A stretch of DNA of 64,000 nt from Thermoplasmata archaeon (GCA_015063165.1 SUSZ01000007.1:18133-82132); one strand, 5' to 3'. Positions 53,511-62,426 are shown, counted from the first letter of the stretch. The notes: generated by a model from the sequence alone, not told the origin. Numbers and translations are program-made.

Positions 53511-54533
53511 ATGCAAGGTGTACATTTCAGGGCCAGAGCGCCTTTGAGGATTGGTCTTGCCGGCGGCGGTACCGATGTGGACCCGTACGCGACCGAGAAG
53601 GGCGGACTGGTGTTCAACACTACGATAAACAAATACGCTTACTGCACTATAGTGCCCACTGGGGACCACACGATGTCGGTCCATTCTTCTGATTACGGCG
53701 ATTCGGTGGCCGATCTCGAATCCGGACCGCTTCCGCTCAACGGGAACACAAGCCTCGCCAACGTCGTGGCCAACCATTTCGACGTCAAGGACGGCTTCTC
53801 CATGACCCTCCAGTCCGAGGCGCCGCCCGGTTCGGGTTTGGGAGGATCCTCCACGGTCATCGTCTCGATCATCTCCGCCATGTGCAAATGGTTCGACAGG
53901 AGGATGAGCGGAAAGGACATGGCCAAGCTGGCGTACGACCTCGAGAGGAAGGAGCTCGGTCTGAAGGGAGGCCGTCAGGACCAGTATGCGGCCGTTTACG
54001 GCGGGTTCAACATCATGAGGTTCAACGGTGACGACGTCTCCGTGGAGTCCGTTCCTGTGGCTCAGGATGTCATAAACGAGCTCCAGTCCCGCACTCTGCT
54101 GTGCTACACCGGCAAGTCCCGCGAGTCCGCCAACGTGATCGAATCCCAGGTGAAGGCCTATAAGGAAGGGTCGAACGAGAAGGCTCTGGACGCATCCAAG
54201 GTCATCGCTAAGGATATGGCAAAGGCCATCGAGAAGGGCGACATCACCCAAGCGGGCGAGCTTCTCCACACTTCCTGGGAGTACAAGAAGCAGTTCTCCA
54301 GCAAGATCACCAACCCCGTCATCAACGCCATGTACGATAAGGCCATGGAAGCCGGCGCTATCGGAGGCAAGGTCTCCGGCGCGGGCGGCGGCGGGTTCAT
54401 GTTCTTTATCTGCGATTACAACAGCAAATATAATGTGGCGAAAGCCATTAGGCGTGCTAACGAGAAGGCTATCGTGAAGGATTTCATGTTCGAACCCCAC
54501 GGTGTGACTTCTTGGAGGTACCCAAATGACTGA
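53511..54533 (+). CDS. hddA: D-glycero-D-manno-heptose 7-phosphate kinase-like GHMP kinase
   Basis: A 340-residue GHMP kinase. The start FRARAPLRIGLAGGGTDVDP has the Asp-containing motif 1 of HddA, followed by GGLVFNTTINKYAYC. The ATP loop is PPGSGLGGSSTVIV. GGRQDQYAAVYGGFNI and the C-terminal KVSGAGGGGFMFF (motif 3) are as in heptose kinases. Predicted to make heptose 1,7-bisphosphate. ATG 53511 with AGGTGG upstream. Overlaps the GmhA-GmhB fusion by 8 nt, so both act together. Confidence 0.88.
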   Translation: MQGVHFRARAPLRIGLAGGGTDVDPYATEKGGLVFNTTINKYAYCTIVPTGDHTMSVHSSDYGDSVADLESGPLPLNGNTSLANVVANHFDVKDGFSMTLQSEAPPGSGLGGSSTVIVSIISAMCKWFDRRMSGKDMAKLAYDLERKELGLKGGRQDQYAAVYGGFNIMRFNGDDVSVESVPVAQDVINELQSRTLLCYTGKSRESANVIESQVKAYKEGSNEKALDASKVIAKDMAKAIEKGDITQAGELLHTSWEYKKQFSSKITNPVINAMYDKAMEAGAIGGKVSGAGGGGFMFFICDYNSKYNVAKAIRRANEKAIVKDFMFEPHGVTSWRYPND

Positions 54534-55587
54534 TTCCATCAAAGAAGAGCTCACGAGGAGTTCCAGCATCATCGCGCGCATCGATCCCGCGTCCATACGT
54601 GCCGCGGCCGATGTCCTGATCGAGGCTTTCAGGAACGGCAACCAGGCGATTTTCATGGGAAACGGAGGTTCTTCAGCCGATGCGCAGCACATAGCGGCGG
54701 AGTTCTCCGGAAGGTACCTCATCGACCGTCCCGCTCTTCCCGGGGTCTGTCTTTCCAACATAGCCCCTGTCACCGCGATCGGGAACGACTACAGCTTCAG
54801 CATCGTATTCAAGAGACAGATCGAAGCCATCTGTCGCAAAGGAGACGTCGCAGTCTGCTACTCGACTTCCGGAAACTCCGAGAACGTGATCCTCGCAGCC
54901 GAGGAGGCCCACGCTCGCGGCGCCAAGGTCATCTCCTTCTCCGGAGACTGCGGGAAGCTCAGGGAGATCGCGGACGTCCCCGTCATAATCCCCACCAAGG
55001 AGACGCCTCGTGTCCAGGAAGGATACCTCTGCGCGTCGCACATCATGTGCCATCTGGTGGAGAGCGAGCTCTTCGGGAACCGAGCGGTATTCGTAGACAG
55101 GGACGATACTTTAGCCCCTAACATCCCGTACTGTAGCGATCCCGACCTATTCGTCCCCTACGACGACGTCCCGTCAGGCATAGCCAGGCTTAACGAGGCC
55201 GGCTTCAAGGTCATAGTAGTGACGAACCAGTCCGGGCTCGGGCGCGGGTACTTCAGCCTGGACACCCTTTCAGCCATCCATTCCAAGCTCATGGACGTCG
55301 TCGAGGCGGGCGGAGGCCACATCGACGGCATATTCTACTGCCCGCACCGTCCCGACGAGGACTGCGGTTGTCGCAAGCCCCGCATCGGAATGGGGCTGGA
55401 CGCGATCAGGGAGCACTCCGTCAACCCTTGCAGGTCGTATATGGTCGGAGACTCCGATGCCGACATGGAGTTCGGAAGACGTCTCGGTTGCAGGACCTTC
55501 CGCGTGGGAAAAGGGGTCACGTTCACCGATGCGGTGGATTTCATACTCGACGATGCCAAGTCCCGTCGAATTCTTCCTTTTTCTTAA
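54526..55587 (+). CDS. gmhAB: Fused sedoheptulose-7-phosphate isomerase (GmhA) and heptose bisphosphate phosphatase (GmhB)
   Basis: A 353-residue bifunctional protein. Residues 1-186 are a SIS-domain GmhA: GNGGSSADAQHIAAEFSGRY (45-64), STSGNSENV, and SHIMCHLVE with the metal-site His/Glu. Residues 187-353 are a HAD phosphatase of the GmhB type: nucleophile Asp191 in FVDRDDT, VVTNQSGLGRG, the zinc loop Cys272, His274, Cys280, Cys282 before RKP, and GDSDADMEFG. The two activities flank the HddA step. The domains are normally separate genes. HAD motif DRDDT replaces the usual DRDGT. Confidence 0.92.
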   Translation: MTDSIKEELTRSSSIIARIDPASIRAAADVLIEAFRNGNQAIFMGNGGSSADAQHIAAEFSGRYLIDRPALPGVCLSNIAPVTAIGNDYSFSIVFKRQIEAICRKGDVAVCYSTSGNSENVILAAEEAHARGAKVISFSGDCGKLREIADVPVIIPTKETPRVQEGYLCASHIMCHLVESELFGNRAVFVDRDDTLAPNIPYCSDPDLFVPYDDVPSGIARLNEAGFKVIVVTNQSGLGRGYFSLDTLSAIHSKLMDVVEAGGGHIDGIFYCPHRPDEDCGCRKPRIGMGLDAIREHSVNPCRSYMVGDSDADMEFGRRLGCRTFRVGKGVTFTDAVDFILDDAKSRRILPFS

Positions 55588-55631
55588 GTTATAAGTATTC
55601 GAGCATAGGTTACACGCAACAAGGTGCAGCC

Positions 55632-55994
55632 ATGTATGTCATCTCTTTGATCGTCAAGAACGAGTTCGGAGTTATGCAGAGAGTCATGGGGGAGTTCACC
55701 CGCAACAAGATCAACGTCGAGACCATCGTCGTCGGCAAGTGCGAGCTCCCCGGAAAAGCCCGCATAGTCCTCTCGGTCGTGGACAAGGCGGTCGCGGAGA
55801 TTGCCATCGGAAGGCTGCGGAAGCTTCAGGACGTTTATGAGACGGAGCTCGTTCCCGAGTCCGGACAGTCCGCTTATGCCCTGCTCTCCACCTCCAGCGG
55901 GAACGTCGGCGTCGTCGGCGGTTCCGACCAGGTGGAGGAGCTCATCGAGCGCAGCAAGCCCGAGAGGTACGTCAAGGCGTTGAACGCCCTTTAA
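55632..55994 (+). CDS. ACT-domain protein, IlvH/IlvN-like
   Basis: A 120-residue protein. The N-terminal ACT domain (1-75: MYVISLIVKNEFGVMQRVMG, then RKLQDVYETELV) is like the regulatory subunit of acetolactate synthase. The C-terminal half is shorter than in normal IlvN (about 160 residues). No catalytic IlvB lies in the window. Gap of 20 nt to ilvE, so a branched-chain amino acid role is likely. TTATAAGTA about 40 nt upstream and AAGGTG before ATG 55632. Confidence 0.75.
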   Translation: MYVISLIVKNEFGVMQRVMGEFTRNKINVETIVVGKCELPGKARIVLSVVDKAVAEIAIGRLRKLQDVYETELVPESGQSAYALLSTSSGNVGVVGGSDQVEELIERSKPERYVKALNAL

Positions 55995-56014
55995 GAATCC
56001 AACAAGGTGAACAA

Positions 56015-56944
56015 ATGGATAAGACAGAGAAGATTTGGCTCAACGGAAAGCTTGTCAACTGGGAGGACGCCAAGGTCCACGTTCTCGCCCATGCGCTCAA
56101 TTACGGCACCGGCGTCTTCGAGGGAATCAGGGTCTATCAGACTCCCAAGGGGCCTGCCGTGTTCAGGCTCAAGGACCACGTCAGGAGGCTTGTCGACGGA
56201 TGCAAGATGATGGGATTCGACCTCGTCTTCGACGGCAAGACCTACACCGAGAAGGACGTCTTCGAGGCGATCAAGGACACCGTCAGGGCCAACGGACCTG
56301 CAGTCGACTATGTCAAGCCCTGCATCTTCCTCAGCGGAGAGGAAGTCGGCCTGAACCCCGTCCATGTGCCTGTCTCCTTCGCCATCACCTGCGTCCACAT
56401 GGGAGCCTACCTCGGACCCGGAGCCGACGCCGGAGCCAAGCTCATCACTTCCTCCTGGCAGAGGCCCGACAACCTTTGCGGACCTGCCGGAGCCAAGGTC
56501 AACGGAGCGTATGTCGCATCCACCCTTGCCAAGAGGGAAGCCGTCTCCCAGGGAGCCAACGAGGCAGTCATGCTGAACTCCGTCGGACATGTCGCGGAGT
56601 GCACCGGAGAGAACATCTTCATCTACCGCCACGGAAAGATCATGACTCCTCAGACCGCGGAGGCCATCCTCGAGGGAATCACCAGGAACTCCATCATCCA
56701 GGTCGCCAGGGACATGGGATACACCGTCGAGGAGACCCAGATCTCCAGGTTCCAGCTCGTCTCCGCCGACGAGGTCTGGATGACCGGAACCGCAGCCGAG
56801 ATCGCGCCCGTCACGTCTGTCGACGGAAGGCCCATCGGCGACGGAAAGATCGGAAAGGTCGCCCAGACGATCCACGCCAGGTTCCACGACGTCGTCACCG
56901 GAAAGGTTCCCGAGTACGACGCGTGGCTCGACTACGTGAACTGA
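56015..56944 (+). CDS. ilvE: Branched-chain amino acid aminotransferase
   Basis: Fold-type IV PLP enzyme of 309 residues performing the last step of Val, Ile and Leu synthesis. HALNYGTGVFEGIRVY near the start, the PLP Lys within GAKVNGAYVAS, EAVMLNSVGHVAECTGENIF and the late TGTAAEIAPVTSVDGR are conserved. AAGGTGAAC precedes ATG 56015. Strongly biased codon use. A terminator follows directly. Confidence 0.95.
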   Translation: MDKTEKIWLNGKLVNWEDAKVHVLAHALNYGTGVFEGIRVYQTPKGPAVFRLKDHVRRLVDGCKMMGFDLVFDGKTYTEKDVFEAIKDTVRANGPAVDYVKPCIFLSGEEVGLNPVHVPVSFAITCVHMGAYLGPGADAGAKLITSSWQRPDNLCGPAGAKVNGAYVASTLAKREAVSQGANEAVMLNSVGHVAECTGENIFIYRHGKIMTPQTAEAILEGITRNSIIQVARDMGYTVEETQISRFQLVSADEVWMTGTAAEIAPVTSVDGRPIGDGKIGKVAQTIHARFHDVVTGKVPEYDAWLDYVN

Positions 56945-56955
56945 AACAGTAAAAA

Positions 56956-56990
56956 AGACGGCTCCGATCCCGGGGCCGTCTCATTTTTCT
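56956..56990 (+). terminator. Terminator after ilvE
   Basis: AGACGGC (56956-56962) pairs with GCCGTCT (56975-56981), and CATTTTTCTT follows at once. Confidence 0.7.
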
Positions 56991-56998
56991 TCAGAAAC

Positions 56999-57307
56999 TC
57001 AGCAGGAGGTCCTCTTCAGGACGATCCCCTGCTCGAATCCGCCGCGATATTCCCTCTTCTTGTTGCGGAGGTCTATGAGCTCGCACTCGTCCACGCCTAT
57101 GTCGGCGGCGAGAGCGAAGACGACCTCCAGGATGTCCGCGAGCTCCTCGGCGTTGTGGTCCACCCTGAACTCGTCTACCTCCTCTCCGAGCTTCTTGCAG
57201 AGGTATCTGGAATACTCTTTGCCTTTGACCTTCACGATCTCGCATTTGCCGCCGTTCTCAGCGATGATCTCCGGTATCCTGTCCCTGACCAGCTTGTCGT
57301 ACTCCAT
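56999..57307 (-). CDS. MazG-like / PRA-PH-fold nucleotide pyrophosphohydrolase
   Basis: A 102-residue all-helical protein of the MazG/HisE superfamily. MEYDKLVRDRIPEIIAENG is the usual N-terminus of the archaeal phosphoribosyl-ATP pyrophosphatase-like group, and the EEVDEF...EELADILEVV Glu/Asp motif binds magnesium. House-cleaning of non-canonical NTPs is the likely role. Downstream of, and possibly fused in transcription with, the degenerate gene at 57.3-57.8 kb. Confidence 0.88.
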   Translation of the reverse strand: MEYDKLVRDRIPEIIAENGGKCEIVKVKGKEYSRYLCKKLGEEVDEFRVDHNAEELADILEVVFALAADIGVDECELIDLRNKKREYRGGFEQGIVLKRTSC

Positions 57308-57309
57308 TC

Positions 57310-57836
57310 TGATCGCTTGTCGTAATAGCGGCTCCGCTTGAAGTCCATTTCTCTTAGAACAAGGGTGTCCATAGCCTCGTTAACGAACTACTCCATGCCA
57401 TCGAAACGCTCAGGCGTCTGGACAGCGATATGAGCTTTCCGTTCTTGCTGAAGAATCCGGGCTCGCTCTTGCACAGGAAGCGTATAGGGTTTTCAGAAGC
57501 CAGCTTCACCCATTTTGAATCGGTCCATTCGCACCTTTCCCTGGACTTCACTCCCTCGAAATCCACCATGTTGTTGTCTCTCGAGTAGAATTCCCTAAAA
57601 GACCTGGCAATGTCTTCGGATGAAGGTTCGAAGACGATCCTGTCTCCTCTGAAGAACGACCTGATCAGATGGACCTTGTACATCCTGCTCATGCTGGTCG
57701 TCTCGATCATCCTGAGGAATTCGCCCGCCTCGTTCTCCCTGAATGAAGACCTTATCGGGTCCAGATCGGACATCTTTGCCAGTACTGGAAAATCTGGATC
57801 GAGATGTATCGGGCCCCTGTATCGCAATCCATACAA
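57310..57836 (-). pseudogene. Remnant of a larger unrecognised gene, with frameshift and in-frame TAG
   Basis: From TTG 57836, which touches the stop of the upstream glycosyltransferase, a frame of 160 codons reads YGLRYRGPIHLDPDFPVLAK and later WVKLASENPIRFLCKSEPGF, with a TAA at 57354. Near 57430 the better coding frame changes. The alternative reads QTPERFDGME, then TAG (57388-57390), then FVNEAMDTLVLREMDFK and SRYYDKRSEW up to the MazG-like start. The N-terminus seems cut off by the glycosyltransferase gene. No family assigned. More AT-rich than neighbours. Confidence 0.45.
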
Positions 57837-58937
57837 TCAGTCCGGCTCGGGAGTCCTGCCCTGCGCTACGGCTTCCAGGATGCCTTCGTATTTCGGCATG
57901 AACCTGTCATAGGAGTACGATTTCGCGTATTCCAAGGCCTTTTCGCCCATCTCCTTGCGGAGTCCGTCGTCCTTCAGGAGTCTGTTCATAGCCTCTGCAA
58001 GGGCTTTCGGGTCTGCAGGGTCTACGGTTATGCCCCCGTCGCCGACGGTCGCTGGGAGGCCGTTCACGTTCGTGCAAACGATCGGCCTGCCGTGGGACAT
58101 CAGTTCTATGGCCGCCAGTCCGAAGGATTCGAACAAGGACGGCATCACGAAGAACCTGCATCCGTCCATCAGGCTGTTCTTCTCCTCCTCGGGGACGTAT
58201 CCGCGCATCTCTACCTTGTCCTGCAGACCCAGGGTGGAGATCTGTTTCTCCAGGTTCTTGGCTTCGGGGCCCTTCCCGCAGATTATCAGCTTGGAATCCA
58301 CATCCTTCATGGCCTCGACCATGTACTTCAGGCCCTTCGTCTTGACGATACGGCCTAAGGAAAGGATGTAGTCGCCCTCGGGAGAGGTGTTAGGAGTCGG
58401 GTCCTCCGACAGGCCGCAAGGGATGAACGAGGTCATTTCCCTCGGGAATCCCAGTGCAACCGTGGAGTCCTGCACGTACCTGCTGACGCAGACCAGGTGG
58501 CTGAACGAGGGCAGGACCTTCTTGATGAACCTCTTGTCGTTGATGCTGGAGATTTTTGCCTCGATCCCTATGCCTTCGTTCCACATGTTGTGGACGGTGA
58601 ACAGCTTGGGGCCGTCGTACCTGGCCATGTCCTTGTTCCAGGACGGCGCCCAGCGGTAGTTGTAGTTCGCCACGTCAGCATCTAGGGAGTTCAGCGTCTC
58701 CAGGACGCCGGACGATGTGACGTAAGGAGGGTTGTATATGTTCAGGAACCTCGACTTCACGCGCACGATGCGGTATCCCGCTTCGGACTTCTCCTCCTCG
58801 GGGGTGTCCGGAAGCCGCGCGGTCAGTATGGTCACATCGTGCCCTCTGGCAGCCAGACGTCTGGCTAGGTCGTCCATGCGGCGCTCGATCCCTCCCTTGT
58901 AAGGGAAGAAATACGGATTCACGTCAACGAACTTCAT
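57837..58937 (-). CDS. Family 4 glycosyltransferase (GT-B fold)
   Basis: A 366-residue GT4. The N-terminal MKFVDVNPYFFPYKGGIERR with the Gly-rich acceptor loop, and the C-terminal donor domain with SLGRIVKTKGLKYMVEAM, ICGKGPEAKNLE and the E-x7-E motif in PSLFESFGLAAIELMSHGRP are diagnostic. Soluble or peripheral. Translationally coupled (ATGA) behind the DedA-like gene in a three-gene operon with another GT4. The sugar cannot be told. Confidence 0.9.
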   Translation of the reverse strand: MKFVDVNPYFFPYKGGIERRMDDLARRLAARGHDVTILTARLPDTPEEEKSEAGYRIVRVKSRFLNIYNPPYVTSSGVLETLNSLDADVANYNYRWAPSWNKDMARYDGPKLFTVHNMWNEGIGIEAKISSINDKRFIKKVLPSFSHLVCVSRYVQDSTVALGFPREMTSFIPCGLSEDPTPNTSPEGDYILSLGRIVKTKGLKYMVEAMKDVDSKLIICGKGPEAKNLEKQISTLGLQDKVEMRGYVPEEEKNSLMDGCRFFVMPSLFESFGLAAIELMSHGRPIVCTNVNGLPATVGDGGITVDPADPKALAEAMNRLLKDDGLRKEMGEKALEYAKSYSYDRFMPKYEGILEAVAQGRTPEPD

Positions 58938-59515
58938 TCCTCTATCCCTGCCTTCTTCTTGCGATAATAAGACGCCACCAGGCTGATCCCAAGTATTACT
59001 ATGACCAGCGTCATCGTGACCTTGAGGGCCATGTCCCCGCTGAAGTAGGCGTAGAAGAAGCTGCTGGCCAGCAGGATCAGGCCGTACTTCAGGACGCACC
59101 CGATGACGATGTAGAACGCGCACTTCTTGGGGTCCCATGTCTCGACTATGGCTATGAACGCACCTGCGAACGGGATCATGGGTGCCACCCTGTTGATGAG
59201 CATTACCCGTTCGTCGTTCACCAATAGGAATCCGACATATTTCTCGACGATTCTAGAGATCTTCTTCGGAATGCGGACATGCTTCACCACGTAGTACAGC
59301 GAGAATATCCCCACCAGCTCGGCCAGGACGGCCATCAGGATGAGCAGGCATCCGAAGATGGGGGAGTGGTTGTAGTCGTATCCGAGTATGAAGAACACTT
59401 CAGGCAGGGCCGGGAATATGAGGGCGTCGATGAGGAATATGAGGAAGATGCAGAATAGGACGCCCACGTCGCCGTAGTCGCCGAATATGCTGTAGATGAA
59501 CTCGGATATGTTCAC
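58934..59515 (-). CDS. DedA/VTT-like membrane protein
   Basis: A 193-residue protein with about five hydrophobic segments. The central stretch ERVMLINRVAPMIPFAGAFIA, with Arg and Pro-Phe-Gly, resembles the re-entrant R-x-x-P-x-x-x motif of DedA/VTT proteins (lipid scramblases or undecaprenyl-phosphate flippases), but the match is partial. The start is GTG 59515, with GGGGG upstream, overlapping the GT4 stop (GTGA). Between two glycosyltransferases, a role in recycling the lipid carrier is possible. Confidence 0.65.
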   Translation of the reverse strand: MNISEFIYSIFGDYGDVGVLFCIFLIFLIDALIFPALPEVFFILGYDYNHSPIFGCLLILMAVLAELVGIFSLYYVVKHVRIPKKISRIVEKYVGFLLVNDERVMLINRVAPMIPFAGAFIAIVETWDPKKCAFYIVIGCVLKYGLILLASSFFYAYFSGDMALKVTMTLVIVILGISLVASYYRKKKAGIEE

Positions 59516-60639
59516 TCTCTTCCCCCCTTCTTGGATATCAGGTCCTCGTACAGCTCCGCTAGGCGTTGGGACGATATAGATTCTGAGTTGGAAAGGGCTG
59601 TGTTCAGGGAGTTGCGCCTGACCTCTTCGGAGGCGTTCAGGCACCTGTTGATGGCGTCCGCGCAATCCTCCTCCCCTTTGAAAAGGAATCCGTTCACGCC
59701 GTTCTGTATGATGTCGTGGAATGCCCTCGCATCGCAGCATGCCACCGGGATCCCGGCAGCCATGGCCTCGAGGACCGAAAGGCCCTGTGTCTCGAATCTG
59801 GAGGCAGAGACGAGCATGTCCGATGCCGCATAGGCGTCCAGGAGCCTCTCGTTGTCGATGTATCCGGTGAAGACGACCTTGTCCTCCATGCCGAGCTCCT
59901 TCACTAGGGATTCGAGGCTGGGCCTGCTGGGGCCGTCGCCGACGATCAGAAAAGTCGCGTCGACGTCCTTCATGGCTCTGATCACAAGGTCGATGTTCTT
60001 CTCGAAGGACAGCCTCCCTACCGATGCTACGACCTTCCCTTCCAGCCCATGCTCCTTGCGGAAAGCAGTGCCATCGGCTCCGGGATGGAAGCGCTGGACG
60101 TCCGTGCCGGTGGGTATTATCTCGACCCTCTTAGGCTTCGTAAGGGACTTCAGCTCTTCCCCTATGCTAGGGCTGGGGACGATTATCGCGTCCATCTTTC
60201 TGACTATCCAGCGGATGTACTTCCAGACGATTTTCTCGACGAAACCCTCGTCAAGGTTGACTGGGCTGTAGAACTTAAGGACGTCCCCCACCATGGTGTG
60301 GAAGGTCATCACCACGGGAACGTTGAGCTGATTGCTGTAGACGTGCCCCCTCAGGGCCATCACGGCCACACCATGGATGTGGATGACGTCTATCTTCAGC
60401 TTCTCCAGCTTGCGAAGGGCTTTGGAGGGCATTATCGGGATGAAATATCCTGCGTAGGACCTGAATTTGATGGAGCCGATGTAGATCACTCCATCGATGC
60501 GGTCCTTCTCGCCTGGATCCGGAGCTACGATGAACACCTCGTGCCCCTTCTCCTCCAGAGCCTTCTTCGTTATGGTGACCGATGTCACTACTCCGTCCTT
60601 GGTCGGGTAGTAGCTGTCGGTGACCATAGCTATACGCAT
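59512..60639 (-). CDS. Family 4 glycosyltransferase
   Basis: A 375-residue GT4 beginning MRIAMVTDSYYPTKDGVVTS, like archaeal and bacterial mannosyl/glucosyl-diacylglycerol transferases. VIHIHGVAVMAL and TFHTMVGD (acceptor side) are followed by VASVGRLSFEKNIDLVIRAM, IVGDGPSRPSLE and SRFETQGLSVLEAMAAGIPV with the E-x7-E pair. GGAGC precedes ATG 60639. First gene of the operon; AATTATATC about 25 nt upstream on the minus strand is the promoter candidate. Confidence 0.9.
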   Translation of the reverse strand: MRIAMVTDSYYPTKDGVVTSVTITKKALEEKGHEVFIVAPDPGEKDRIDGVIYIGSIKFRSYAGYFIPIMPSKALRKLEKLKIDVIHIHGVAVMALRGHVYSNQLNVPVVMTFHTMVGDVLKFYSPVNLDEGFVEKIVWKYIRWIVRKMDAIIVPSPSIGEELKSLTKPKRVEIIPTGTDVQRFHPGADGTAFRKEHGLEGKVVASVGRLSFEKNIDLVIRAMKDVDATFLIVGDGPSRPSLESLVKELGMEDKVVFTGYIDNERLLDAYAASDMLVSASRFETQGLSVLEAMAAGIPVACCDARAFHDIIQNGVNGFLFKGEEDCADAINRCLNASEEVRRNSLNTALSNSESISSQRLAELYEDLISKKGGRE

Positions 60640-60724
60640 GTGTGCTCCATACCGCTTGTTGATATAATTCTTGTTCGGACAGTTCCGCTTTCTGTCGAAC
60701 AATCCGGCTGTTTTTTCGACACGG

Positions 60725-60730
60725 TTATAA
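60725..60730 (+). promoter_or_regulatory. TATA-like box of the 60.75-kb membrane gene (leaderless)
   Basis: TTATAA is centred about 26 nt before ATG 60753. Confidence 0.45.
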
Positions 60731-60752
60731 TGTCGGCTACAATCCAAAAGAT

Positions 60753-61394
60753 ATGGTGTCCAGACGTCCCCTGGTTCTCGCTTCCGCTGCGCTTTCCGTA
60801 GCGTTAGCGGTCATCTCCTGTGCGAGAGGGGACTACTTCTGGATAGCCGTGTCGGGATTCTCGCTGTTCTCCCTGGCTTTCTCTCGGATGACGAAATCGG
60901 ACAAGGCGGCCTGCGGGGCCATCGTGGCATGGACGATTGTCCCTTCCGTTCTTCAGCTGGGGTTCATCGCGGCGGACCTGTCCACGGATTCTCTTTCGGA
61001 CGGCTCGATAGCCTTCAACGACGTCCCTGTGTTCGTCTACATGTCGTCGTTCTCTATGGCCCTCCAGGGATTCGTCTCGGGGTTCTCCGTTCTGGCGGTG
61101 GCCAACGCTTCCGGCAAGATTATGATAAGCAGGATCTGGATGCTGGTCTTCGCCATGATGATGAGCCTGGGGGTGTCCGTCTTCTGCATGTTCTACGCTT
61201 ACGGATGGCTGTACTTCAACGGATATCCCTTGACAGAGCCCTACTTCGCCGAGCTTCCGGAAGGGAAGTTCATGAACGGCCTGGTCATGGCGTCTCCGAT
61301 TGTCACGGTCATCTCGACGCTGTTCTTCGTGGTGTTCGGAAGGGTGCTGGTCATGGGCAGGACGAAGGAGTCTTTGACGGAGGATGCGGCATGA
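60753..61394 (+). CDS. Polytopic membrane protein of unknown function
   Basis: A 213-residue protein with about six hydrophobic helices (near 8-25, 30-45, 52-75, 92-115, 127-155, 175-200). The loops hold an acidic DLSTDSLSDGSIAFND and a YFNGYPLTEPYFAELPEGKF stretch. No family recognised. Its stop overlaps the ATG of the next membrane gene (ATGA), so the two probably form one complex or pathway. Located beside the GT4 operon but on the opposite strand. Confidence 0.65.
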   Translation: MVSRRPLVLASAALSVALAVISCARGDYFWIAVSGFSLFSLAFSRMTKSDKAACGAIVAWTIVPSVLQLGFIAADLSTDSLSDGSIAFNDVPVFVYMSSFSMALQGFVSGFSVLAVANASGKIMISRIWMLVFAMMMSLGVSVFCMFYAYGWLYFNGYPLTEPYFAELPEGKFMNGLVMASPIVTVISTLFFVVFGRVLVMGRTKESLTEDAA

Positions 61395-62319
61395 AGCGCC
61401 TGACCTACGACGAGGTTGCCTGCGTGTTCGCATCCATCCTCCTTCTGGTGCTCAGCTTTCATTCCCGCTCGCTAGGATTTGTCAGAGGATACGAGTTCAA
61501 CACCACGATGGTATGTGTCGCCATCTGCTTGGTGCCGATGATCCTCAAGCGCTGCGGAGCCTTCACCCTGCCCGGCCCGTTCACCATTCTGATACTGCTG
61601 GCGGTCTGCCTCCACTCTCTCGGTGTCCTGTACTTCTCCTACGACCAGTTCGTCCATTACGACACCCTGACGCATTCGCTGTCTTCGATAGTGGTCACCA
61701 TCTGCGTGTTCCTGGTGCTCATGTGCTACCACGTCCTGAACGACAAGGTGCGCTTCGCAGGCGCTTCTCTGGCCATATTCGTGGCCCTCCTGATGCTCGG
61801 ATTCAGCGTCTACTGGGAGTTCCTGGAGAACGTCGTCGACGTCTTCACCGGGACGAGGATGCAGTACAGCCCGTTTGACACCGTCCGCGACGTCATCTGC
61901 AACACGGTGGCCTCGTTCGTCACGTCCATGGTCCTGCAGCTCTACATGAACCGCCGCACGCCCGAATCGATGGTGGAGGAGCTGGACCTTCATCCGAAGC
62001 TGGTCAGGTTCATCGCCAACCGCAAGTACCGACGCGTTTCAGATGCTTTTTGGTCTACGGGATCATTATTTGCCGCTATTCCGTTCTTAGTCCTGCAACC
62101 CGTATTCTTAGGAGGGATTCCCATCGGCACACGCAATCTGTTCTTGATATCGGCGATCCTCGTCCTGTCAGCGGCCTTCCTGGTCGTGATCCCGGCGACA
62201 GCACGGATGAAGGTTTCGACGGAGAGGAGAAGAAGGGCAGCGTTCTCATACGGATCATCCCGATCGTTGTGGCCACGGTTATCATCGGCGCAGCCGTCGA
62301 TGTGAAGTTTCGCAGGTGA
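61391..62319 (+). CDS. DUF2238/VanZ-like membrane protein, with probable frameshift near the 3' end
   Basis: About 310 residues. Helical segments surround YDQFVHYDTLTHSLSSIVVT and GFSVYWEFLENVVDVFTGTR, then SPFDTVRDVICNTVAS, a pattern of Asp/His/Glu/Asn in helices like YjdF (DUF2238) or VanZ-type proteins. In the given sequence the frame ends at 62305 with an unnatural Arg/Ser-rich tail. If one C is restored at 62191-62193, the other frame gives VVIPGDSTDEGFDGEEKKG plus a final transmembrane helix (LIRIIPIVVATVIIGAAVDV) ending at TGA 62319. The corrected form is more convincing. Confidence 0.65.
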
Positions 62320-62426
62320 TTTTTCAGTCCCGGAAGGCCGTCGAACAAGTGGCGGTCACCTGGGACGTACGGAACCTTCAGAGGCCAATCGGACACTGTT
62401 AAATAGTACGAATAGATAGAGCGGTC

